Assembly (NCBI RefSeq): GCF_020184175.1
Contig: NC_065530.1
Coordinates: 65,139,260-65,203,259 of the forward strand
Source: Aphis gossypii
Lineage: Eukaryota > Arthropoda > Insecta > Hemiptera > Aphididae
Length of the DNA stretch: 64,000 bases
Direction: 5' to 3'
In this document: positions 22,401 to 33,100 of the stretch, piece by piece
How the letters are laid out: each line of letters begins with the position of its first letter
Position numbering within the stretch: position 1 is the first letter of the stretch
Notes under the pieces: model-generated
The model's input: the letters and a program-made list of their open reading frames with translations, nothing else
Told to the model about the DNA's origin: nothing
Databases searched by the model: none
Translations under genes and position numbers: made by a program

Positions 22401-25345
22401 AATTTTATGATTTTTCAACTTCAAATATTTCGCAAATATTCATAATTTTGACGAATTTTCGTCAAAATTTGAACTTCAAATGCTAATAAAAAAAAATTGT
22501 GCCTATGTATTCTTATAATTTTTTAATCACTATAAGAATAACATATGAGGAACTTTGTATTAAATTTTCAAGTATTTTGATAGTGCCAAAAAATTTTTTA
22601 TCGACACTTCAAAAATATTTTTTCAGAAAAATTGAAAATTTCAGTTGTCTATAAATAGCTCAAAAAAAGTCAAAATATTTTGAAATTTAAATCACGTAAA
22701 GAAAACGCGAATCTTAATAACTGGTAAAATTTTCAAGTATCTACGACTTATACTTTTTGAATAATAACAAATATCAAAAATCGTTTGAGGCTAAACTGTT
22801 ATTTAACGCGGTTTTTGTAAAAATTTAAATTTCAAACACTCATAAAAATTTTTTGTCTGAATCCGGTAGAGTTTTTTTTACAGATATTTGAAAAAAAATG
22901 TATGGAGAACCTTGTACCAAATTTTCAAAACTTAGTTATAAAAGAAAAAAATTTTATGATTTTTCAACTTCAAAATTACTTGCAAATTTTCGCGTTTTCG
23001 ACAGATTTCGTAAAAATTTGAACTAAAAACGCTTATAAAAAAAAATTGTGACTAACGATTTTTAATTTTTTTTAGCTACATTAAAAACAACTCATAAGGA
23101 ACCTTGTATTAAATTTTCAAAACTTTTTGGTCATCCAAAAATTTTTTATCGACACTTTAAAAAAAATTTCTCAAAAAAATAGAAAATTTCAGTGGTCTAT
23201 AAATAACTCAAAAAAAGTCAAAATTTTTTGAAAATTTAACTATATACGGATACCACTGACATTAACATTTGGTGAAAATTTCAAGTATTTTCAGTAATTA
23301 GTTTTTGAATTACAACCATAAAAAAAAATCGATTTGGTCGAAAACTGGTTTTGCGTAAAAATTGCCGTTTTTCCGTCATTTTTTTTTTGTTTTTCTCGAT
23401 TTTTTTGAAAACTGTTGGAAAATGTTAACTTTTTACCTCTATAATGCACCAAGGATATTCACTTTTACATCGGAAACCACCCCCATTGTTTGAAATTGAA
23501 GCATTATTTCGACTAGTTATGCTGTACACAGACACAAAAAAAAAAAAAAAAAAAAAACACACATCATTGTAAAATCAATACATTCATCACTTCGTTCAGA
23601 ATCTAATAATTAATATTTCATATGCTCACTTAATTGTTTTCATAGGTATTTTATATTTGTATATAAAATTGAAATATCAAAAATTCAATATATATATTTG
23701 ATCACAGTTTGTGTTCAACTAATTTTTTGCAATCTTAATTAAGTCATTTTACATAAATTTCAATTTAAATACCACTGTGCTAAAAACTAAAAGCAATATT
23801 TTTTTAATATATATATACATTGGTAGTTATGTATTCAAAATATAGTAAATGTTTATGGAGTATGATATTAAGCAAAGCATTTAGGTTATCAGTTTGGCAA
23901 GGCTAAGAACCTTATACATTTACATGTTTTTTAGGAAACTATATTTTCAGTATTGGGTATGACAGAAATTTGTTTTATAAATTTATAATACATAAGATAT
24001 ATAGTATTATTAATTTAAAATTGTTTTGTACACTGAAAGATTTTATAAATATTAACTCATTCCTATTTTGGTAATAATTAATTATAATAATAAAATATGA
24101 AGTGTTCCCTATTCCCTTGCTCATTTATATTTTGAATTATTATATAATAGATTTGATATTTATGTATATTATATTTCATTTTAATGTTTAAGGTTTAATT
24201 AAAAAATTGTAAATAATACAAAATATAGTACATAGTTTTGTATATTATATGAATTATTTATTAATTTTTTTATTAACCATGTTTTAGATAGGATTTAGTG
24301 CAATTGATGTTGTTTCTAGTCTAAAAATTATCGATAAAGGTATTCCTAAAGACGATATTGCTCTAATTGGACTATTATCAATACCACTTCAAATTATTAT
24401 ACCAGTATTGATTACAAAGTACACAGCTGGACCCAAACCAATGAATGTATATTTAAAATCTATACCATACAGGTAAAACTATATAAAATAAACGTATAAT
24501 TTATATATATATGTATATATTATTATTATATTTTCATAATTTTTTAAAAAATTATCTTATTTAGATTATTAATTGGTATTGTCATTGCATCCATTGTTTA
24601 CTTCACACCATATTTTATAGACCAAGATGGTAAAGTTTCAATGTTCTATTATATAATAGTATTGAGTTCATTTTTATTACATCAGGTATGGAGTAGTATT
24701 AATTGATAGTTTATTTTTATTTTTGAATATTAATATTTTTGGTTTTTTGCACACAGTTGACTATGTACTCAATGTTTGTAGCTGTGATGGCGTTTTTTGC
24801 TCGTATAAGTGATCCATTATTTGGTGGCACTAATATGACTTTGTTAAACACATTAACAAATTTAGGAGGCGCTTGGGCTAATACTGCAGCATTATGGATG
24901 ACTGATTTTTTGACATACAAACAATGTTCAACCAATGAATATAACACATGTTCTACTGAAACAGAAATCAATGTATGTAAAAATTAAAATTTTTTTATTG
25001 CATACTATAATTTTTATTAATTTTTAATTATATCATAATTATCAAAAATATTTAATGAAAAAATATAAAAATTATATTGAATTATTTTATTCACCAAACT
25101 TCGTTTTGGTGTTTTATTATAACATATGAATGTTTAAAAATATTTAATTTATATTGATGTTTTAGGCTTGTCAAACATCAGATGGAAAATGTGATATTGT
25201 AATCGATGGGTTTTATTTGGAAACTGTTTTGTGCACAATTTTTGGAATAATGTGGTATCAATATTTTTCAAAAATAATACGTAACTTGCAATCCAAAGAC
25301 CTGAAACATTGGCATGTTGATGCTAAAAAGCATTCCAAATTATAA
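19431..25345 (+). CDS. Acetyl-coenzyme A transporter 1, SLC33A1 family, copy A
   Basis: Nine coding exons: 19431-19664, 19726-19852, 20648-20807, 20874-21028, 21434-21624, 24288-24472, 24565-24685, 24757-24972 and 25166-25345. They encode 522 residues (human SLC33A1 is about 549). The protein is a multi-pass major-facilitator-type carrier that brings acetyl-CoA into the ER/Golgi lumen. Visible family signatures are YTLQGVPLGLSAAIPI in the first membrane segment, WAPIVDS, GRRKTWLVPVQYLIG, TQDIAVDGWALTMLRK, STCNSVGQT and ISDPLFGGTNMTLL. The N-terminal 40 residues are basic and cytosolic-looking. AATAAA overlaps and follows the stop codon (25345-25350, 25352-25357). Intron 5 (2663 bp) contains a long dispersed repeat. 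A paralogue with the same exon structure lies at 41115-44230. Confidence 0.95.
21900..23605. repeat. Long dispersed repeat inside SLC33A1-A intron 5
   Basis: About 1.7 kb of repeat with no coding capacity. GATTCTGAACGAAG near 22034 reappears inverted near 23585-23603 (cttcgttcagaatc), so the 22.03-23.60 kb part has inverted ends. An 85-bp block is duplicated exactly, at 22141-22225 and 22690-22774 (549 bp apart). Shorter phrases such as atcgacactt and aaccttgtat also recur. Poly-A runs at 23537-23558 precede the right end. Degenerate relatives can be seen around 10.5, 29.1-29.6, 33.4-33.8, 37.0-37.3, 37.7-37.9 and 53.75-53.97 kb. I recognise the flavour of sequence from aphid genomes but cannot name a family. 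Confidence 0.7.
25085..25118. mobile_element. Possible 20-bp palindromic insert with 7-bp direct repeats
   Basis: CACCAAActtcgTTTTGGTG at 25092-25111, in the last intron of SLC33A1-A, starts with CA and ends with TG and is flanked by TTTTATT at 25085-25091 and 25112-25118. It resembles the 8-bp-duplication inserts, but the flanks match over only 7 bases and are AT-only, so chance is possible. Confidence 0.35.
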
Positions 25346-25378
25346 ATAAAAAATAAATTGTTGATTATTAGTTATTAT

Positions 25379-25717
25379 TTATTTGTTATAAAAGAAAACC
25401 AAAATAAATATTTTATTTATTGATTGTGGTTTCATAGATCTAAATGGTGTACTGTCTGCTAAAGAAATAATATTAGTAATTTGTTCTATAATATTATAAT
25501 TACTATTTACAGGACTACTTACACCACCATCCCATTGATCTGAAATATTTAAATGTTAAGTTATTAATGTTATCATATTTTTCTAATATATTTTGTGTAT
25601 AATAATAATAATATAATATAATATTAATATATAGTCACATGAGTGCAATATGATTATGTGCATACCTTCATCAGGAATATTTACTTGAGTAGTATGAGGT
25701 ATAAAATATAGATCCAT
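25379..25717 (-). CDS. Possible two-exon small protein, unknown function
   Basis: On the minus strand, exon 25717-25666 joins exon 25539-25379 through GT-AG signals (GAAG/GTATGC and TTTCAG/AT). The result is a 70-residue frame beginning MDLYFIPHTTQVNIPDE and continuing DQWDGGVSSP. A stop codon in frame 9 bases upstream fixes the ATG, and a tttctag acceptor near 25749 suggests a non-coding first exon. The predicted protein is acidic at first, then has an IIEQITNIISLA helix and a hydrophobic C-terminal end. Its stop lies only 33 bp from the stop of the convergent SLC33A1 gene, so the two transcripts would overlap in their 3' UTRs. AATAAA lies inside the last codons, which weakens the model. I do not recognise a family. 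Confidence 0.35.
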
Positions 25718-27155
25718 TTGATCTTATTTTAATAATATTTCACATGTCTAGAAAATATTTATTCATAGTTATGAAACGCATAGATATTACTCAATACACA
25801 TAGATTCATAGATAAAAAATATTATAAAATATTAATGATTAAATGCCACATTATGTTTGTGATGTTATTAGGAAAAACCTCAAAGCTTATTTGAGCTAAG
25901 CTTTACTCTATTTTATTTGTTCTGAAAAACTATTATTTTTACTTTGATTAATAATTTGTGTAATATCACTAATATAAATAATTGTATTTTTGATATTTTT
26001 TTTTAATTTTATTATCTTATAAAAATTTAAAAAATGACGTATTTGTGACTGCTGTTTATTGTTTATTTATAGCAATGAATAAAAAATATTTTCATACTTT
26101 TTTAAGAATGGGTAAAATAGTAGGACATGGGTCCTGGGTAGTGTCCATGGTCCATGACGTGTAACTATGTACCTACTCATATGTTAAGTTACATGTTAGG
26201 ATTAATTGAATACTTAACATTATAATTTATAGATTTCAATTAATAATAATCAATATTAATCTAACCAACAATTTTGGTTGGTGAGTGTAATAATGAAATG
26301 TGTCAATGTCTAGTAAGCAGTGCATGTTACACTTTTTGTGGGTGGTTCAGTCTCACTGCTAAAGTGGTCGAACCAATTATTTTTTAGATACCTACTGCAG
26401 AGTTACCTATTACACTTTATGTTCTAACTTCTCAGAATTTTAGTCCTATGAGATATAACCTCTTATTAATTACACTAGGACTAGGTGTGCTACTATATGT
26501 ATAGATATTTTACAACTAGGTATACATTAAGTATAAAATTCGTATAAATATTTAATATTTAATCGTCTCAATATCCAAAGCTAGAGCCACCCTTCTTAAA
26601 TATTATACGTCTTTTATATTGTTTCATCTGCAACCATCAATAAAAGTAGGTAGGTACAGTCGTACAAGTATTTTAATTGGTCGGCTCCCATTTCGCCGCC
26701 AAATTCTTAAATTATTTTTGTCTTAAAACATGGTTATGAATTTGTGATTTGAAAAGTGATAAATAGACACAGAGAAATATTTATCATTTGAAACGATCAT
26801 GTAATGGATAAATATATAATACCTACTAAAAAAATATATTTAGTCTTATAGATTATAGAGGTACCTAGCTAGGTATAAATGACAAGCAATATTAATGCTT
26901 TAATTTTTACTTCGTCTACAGGCCCATAGTATTATATTCAACATTAATTACCTATACGTAAGAATTCACTGAGGTCTGAGAAATTAAAAGAAATAGAATT
27001 GACAGAATATTTAACCGTTATTTTAAACCTGTTGACAGCACTATAGTGAGTGCTGAGTGGTGACTCTTGAATACAAATAAATATTATATAATAAATAATT
27101 AGGTATTTTAATATTATATTTGATAACAAAATAATGATTCCGATATCCGGGGATT

Positions 27156-27178
27156 GTGGGAGCGTCTTGCCCTCCCAC
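27156..27178. repeat. Short GC-rich hairpin
   Basis: GTGGGAG at 27156-27162 pairs perfectly with CTCCCAC at 27172-27178 around a 9-base loop, inside a GC-rich island (27134-27220) in otherwise AT-rich DNA. It matches no structured RNA I know. It might be an RNA gene remnant or a repeat end. Confidence 0.3.
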
Positions 27179-27706
27179 CATTCATCACTAGGCAATCGGA
27201 CCTGTTACGTAGTCAGCCATATGTATTATGTATTAAACAATGTAAAGGTACCAATGTATATCAACTATACAGGTATACCTGCTCTATATTATGTAGGTAC
27301 ACTCTGCAGTCAGTACAGTACTCGTTCTTGCAGTTTGCAAATTACATTTACCCGGGTAGTCTATTAAAAACCACGTGTGATGGTGATGTATAGTATTGGA
27401 ATCTATGTATGTTTTTTAGGTACCTGTGCCAAATTATGATAAACGAATTAATATGTAATATTTTATTAGGTATAATGTCCGTAATAATTATAATATAATT
27501 TGATCTTAAACCTATAATTTCCGTTGGCTATATTTACATATAGGTACCTATTTTTTTATACTTACGTGTGTTCCGCATAACTGCTTATTAGTTATTGGTA
27601 TATCTAACTTGAAATGAGTAAGTACCCTCACTTAAATTATTAAAACTTATTTATATATAGTAGTTATAATCGATAAAATTAAAGTTTCTCAATACATATT
27701 TTTTAG

Positions 27707-27875
27707 GTAGGTAACAGGCACGTATACAAGGGAGGGTTTTAGGGGTTCAACCCCCCCCCCCCGAAAATTAATAGTTGTGTAGTTTATTTATATCATCATT
27801 CATCGATAAATATTGATTATAGTAATTTTTTTTATGAACCCTTCCGATTTTTTTTTGTGCGTGGCTGGTAGGTAG
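27707..27875. mobile_element. hAT-like MITE with near-perfect 8-bp target duplication
   Basis: The left end CAGGCACGTATAC at 27715 and the right end GTGCGTGGCTG, ending at 27867 (reverse complement CAGCCACGCAC), form imperfect inverted repeats. Flanks are GTAGGTAA (27707-27714) and GTAGGTAG (27868-27875), 7/8 identical, though gtaggtag is a common microsatellite-like string here. The interior has a C homopolymer run as in the MITE at 1725-1884. Confidence 0.5.
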
Positions 27876-30130
27876 GTAGGTATTTAAACTTAAAACTATA
27901 CGATATTTTTGATATTAAGAATTCTGAACTCCAAAGAAAATTTGTGTAGACTTAAAACAATAATGCGCAAATACAGTGCATATTAAACTAATACTTGTTA
28001 ATTTGTAAGATATACCTATAACCTACTTAATATAGACTATATAAGCTATGTATATAATACCTGTATTATAATAATATATTATTTATTAGACTTGTTAGTT
28101 GTCATAATATATCTACCCATAATATACATATTATATTGGTGGTAATTGGTAAAAAACAATACGGCAATAAACGACAAGGTAAAAAACGTCATAAATAAAA
28201 TTATTTTCTAATATATAGGTGTATAGAAATTCGAAGGCACGCTTGTTGAAATAAACTTTACATTAAAATTAATTTTTGCACTTTAGGTTTTGATATTTGA
28301 TTTAGTGACCTAACCCATTCCTGTGATAAATCAAATTTTATCGTTAAAAATGTAATCGTAAAACCTTTCCGGTTTCGTTAACCTAACCTAGCCGGTAGCC
28401 ACCTAAGTAGGTACCTACACGTAGTTGCGATGAACTAAGTCACGACGATAATAATAATATTAATAATAGAGAACATAATAGATTTCTCCTTGTTCGTAAA
28501 AAGTTTTTACTAAAAACCTATTACTTATTGAGTAGGTATGATTAATTTTTAATTTACAACTTTGGATGTTATTATAAGATTATGGATATAAAGTATAAAC
28601 TATAGATACGAGCATACGACTTCCATTTAATTTGTCTAATTAGCATCATCATTGCAGTTACATATCGATTTCGAACTCGATACATTAAATTTTTTTTTTT
28701 TTTGAAAATATGGAAATAATTAAATCAAACAAATGTGAGTTCAACATTTGTTGGGAGCGATATTCATACATCTTAACTTAAAAATTGACTTGTTATATGG
28801 TTTATTTTTATTATTATTTACTTATTTAATTTAACAATTGACTTAAAATATACTTCTACTTAAACTAATATTTAGAATTTTAAGTAAAATTTATTTGTGG
28901 TTTCTTATCCTTATCGTTTATTGCCATATGTTTTTATTTACCTATCGTTTTTTCTTAGATTCTATTATATTATAGACACGTATACAGGGGGAGGGGGGGT
29001 TGCGTCATGTAAGTCAAAAGACGTAGGTACGTATATGGATATAGTTAATAGTATCACTAGTCATTATACTAGATTATCTACTATAAGAATACGTATACCT
29101 AATAGTAGAGGTGATTATGTTAATGTAAATAATTTAAAGTCAACAATTATTTTCTTGAAAAGTGTTGTTAATAATATTGTTAAAGAAACATTTTTATGCT
29201 TGAACATCCAAGTTATCGTTGGAATTTAAATGTCAAACGCTCAAATTAGTATTTATGGAATTACAATTAACTTTTTATTATAATTCTTACTATAAAACTT
29301 TATATGGAACTTTGTATTTAGATTTTAAACCTTAAGAAGGTATTAATATTATAAATTGTATGCATTTTCAACTACAAAATAATTAGCAAATTTTCGTAAT
29401 TTTGAATTTTGATAAATGTTATCAATATATAATATGTATATATATTCTAACTTTAAACGTTTATAAAAATGTTCTAGATTTATGATCAACTTGTTCTTTA
29501 AATTCCAGTATTAACAATTTATGAGGAACCTTGTTCTAAATATTCAAGTCTTTATAACTTGGAAGTTGGAAAACTGTCACTTTGACGGTCTGATAAAAAG
29601 GTACCTACATTGCAGTCCGCAGAATGTGGAAATTTTGTATTATGGCATATTGTAAAATATATAAGTTATATGCCTAAGTATAGTAAGTATATATAATATT
29701 GTAGGAAAGTTTACACGAAATAGATGGTAGTATATTATGTTAATAGGAGTCTGAAAAACAGGCCCAAAATACTCAGAGAAATGAGAGGCAGATTTTGAAG
29801 GATTATTTGCTGTCGAGTCTAGGTATACTGCACAGAAATTGGGATTGGTCAAGATAGTCAGTTTATTATTATTTATTAATATAGTAATATGTATAAAGTC
29901 TTTAAACAAATATATATACATATATAATCATTATGAATACTTTTTTAGGTTAGCTATAATGTATAATATATGTATAATAATTAAATATTAATAGTCAATA
30001 GTCATTATATAAAACGATATGTTTAATTTATTAAGTGCATAAGCGATAAACTATGGACTCTGGTGGTAGGTAAATAAAAATTATATTGACACTAAAATGC
30101 TGATCATAAATAATTGTTATAATAAATTTA

Positions 30131-30170
30131 GTTAAAACCACGGTATATTATAATATACCGTGGTTAAAAC
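30131..30170. mobile_element. 24-bp perfect palindrome with 8-bp target duplication (copy d)
   Basis: The insert at 30139-30162 is a perfect 24-bp palindrome with arm CACGGTATATTA. It is flanked by exact 8-bp repeats GTTAAAAC at 30131-30138 and 30163-30170. Its CACGG start is shared with the 89-bp insert at 59700-59788. At 24 bp it is among the smallest conceivable transposed units. Confidence 0.75.
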
Positions 30171-33100
30171 GAATCCATAAATACGCCAATTTCATAGAAT
30201 AAAAAAGATATTCTAAAACAAAATTATAATCACTATAAAAATGTTTAAGACTATTGCGAGTATTTATTATTTTATTAATATTTAAATTATTTTAGTAGAG
30301 AATATCTTTTTTTAAATACCTGGTTAAATTTAATTATTTCGACTTTCCGAGCCAGATTATATATAAAAAAGTTATATAGTTATATATTTATAGATGAATA
30401 CTTTATTCAAAAGGTAATTGTACATATTATAAACGTGGAATTACGTACATATTATGTATGTGGTGTTCGTTCTAGATGGGAGCTTGCTCTCACTCAGGAA
30501 CCCATTCTAGTCTCCAGGTGACGAAATACCCAATATTCATTTATCTAGTAAGTATTGCGTATTAGATAAATCTATAGCAAAGTACATATACTAATGTAGC
30601 TATGTAGGTTAGTATAATAGATATAATATATTGCATAAGATCTTCCAGGAAAATATGAAATAACTCTAAAAGAAGCCTAAAATGTATTTAAAACATTTTT
30701 TTATTGAAAACAAAAAATATATTATATGACATTATTACATTAACGGCAACTACACGTTGTAAACTAGTTCTAGAATCCATAATTACTAGATGATAGTTCG
30801 ATCAGTTAATTGTGTTTAATAATATCTATAGTTCTGTCAAATTTTACGGTTTTCCTAATTCCTGGTTAGGTTTAACTTACACAGTAGGTATAGGTTCGTG
30901 AATAAAATTTATTATTTATAAAAGATATTTAATTATTAGCTACTATTATGATATTATTGATATTATAATATACAAATCGACTAAATCGTATTACCTACAT
31001 AAAACAAGTGTCCATTCAGAATTAATTTAAATTAAACTCTATACTCTATTCTTACTAGTTATTTGTTTATAAATATAATAATAATTATTTACATAAGCCA
31101 AATTATTTTCGTTAGTAAACTAATACGTGATATTATTTCTATTTAATTGGGCTTTAACCGATCATTTGGGTCTTATAACAGTTATAATAGAGCAACATAA
31201 TCTCAGTTATAATAACTTAAATATAATAGATTATAATATACAAGGATAGCAGAGATAACATTTTTTTCTAGAAAATATATAATAAATATTTAATGTGCAT
31301 ATCAGTTTTTTAATTGGTACATCGTTCAGAGTTTATTAATTGTCATATCTATACTGTCGTCATTCGTTCCGTAACATATTAAAGTGAAATGGTCATTGTC
31401 AACGTAGATTTCCTATTATTTATATTTTTTTTATAAAAATTGTTGTTTTAAGTTAGTTTTATGTTTGAAATAATTGGATATTAAACTATTTATTTAAGTT
31501 ACGTTGAATTTCATTAAAAAAACTCAAGTCAAGACTATAAAATTACAACAAATTATTTACCAAATATCTAGACAGTAAGTACAGTTTTTTCTTAAAATAT
31601 GAACAATTATAAATTTTAAATTTTTTACATTTCTTAAAATAGCTAATAAACATTTTATAATGTTACAATATCAATACATTATTATAGTGATTAATGATAG
31701 AATAAGTTCATTTATTTTTATATACTTATCACTTAGCATTTTAAAAACATTTTATATGAATTAAATTAATTAATAATTTGAGTAGGTATATAAAGGTAAT
31801 TTAATATTATAAGAAATTTTGTTTTGACACACTAACATTACGAGTATAGGTATATGTAATGTATATACAATAAATATATTATAGTAGTACATCGTACCAA
31901 TTTTTTGTAAATTTGAATAGGTACTGTAGTAAAATTTAAAATATGTTTAATAAAAATCAAAATTGTATTATTTAGGTTTATACAAATTTATATTTTAATG
32001 CATTTTATAAAATGTCTTGTCAAGTGTCAATATTTAAACTATTTAAAATAGTTAATAACTGTATTTTTAATAAAAATTATCTGTTGGTTACCTTAGTCCG
32101 CTCACTTGTTCAAAACTTTAAATGCATAAATTAAATGGCTAAGCACTATAATAATAAGAAGAAATAACTAAGAAGCTTGTTAAAATCTTTAATGTTAAAA
32201 GATTACAAGATTTAAATTTGAAAACTATTTTCTTATGTTTTTACAATTTTTTTTGTGTACATTTTTTTAACTCCGAGGTTACCTACACCTACTCAAAAGT
32301 TTGAAATTAGATAAGCTCTTTGACTTTTCACTAACAGTGCTATAAATATTTTGATTATATATAAGCACATTTAAACTTTAAACACATTTTAACACAACAT
32401 TTAAATGTAACTATATACAGATACTTTATCAATTATTAAATAATTTTTCAATGTGGCTCATTACTGCTATTGTTTATACTACAATATAATCTTCTGAACA
32501 TACTAACACATTAGGTTACATTCATAAATATACATTATAACTATGTAATTATTGCAGCATTATCTGTATTTAGAATAATTAATAATAAATATATATTTTA
32601 TTATTTATACTTGGTAACTGAAAATGACTAACTTGTGTTCCGACGAATAGATTAGTATAGTTGCGATATTTTTTTCTTTGAATGATTATACTTAATAAGT
32701 TCTGAAAATTTGTAAAAAAAAAAATAATAATAATTTAATTAACGTATTAGTATAATATGACCTTAAATTATTAGTAGATTTCAATGTTTTGCGATTCTTA
32801 TTTTTTACATGATTCTGCATTTTTATACCTCGTCAGATTCCTGTTTGTAATTTATTACTATATTCATGTACTTCCTTAACTCTCGACCAACTTATGTGGT
32901 TGGATTAGGATCATCTATAATTGTAATTTCTTTTTTTGAATAACTATGTAGTATAAGTAGAATTAAGTATAACAATATTAGTAGGTAAATTACCATAGAA
33001 TAAATTCCACTATCTATATCTGCAAGCCATTATAAATGTAAATAATTTGGGTAGATACCACTAAAATTCACTGGTGTCTAGTAATATAAATAATACCATT

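Noticed and set aside
29640..29921. 93-codon minus-strand frame with a few non-repetitive residues in the middle
   Set aside because: I could not match it to a protein family or transposase; no splice context; likely chance or very old repeat.
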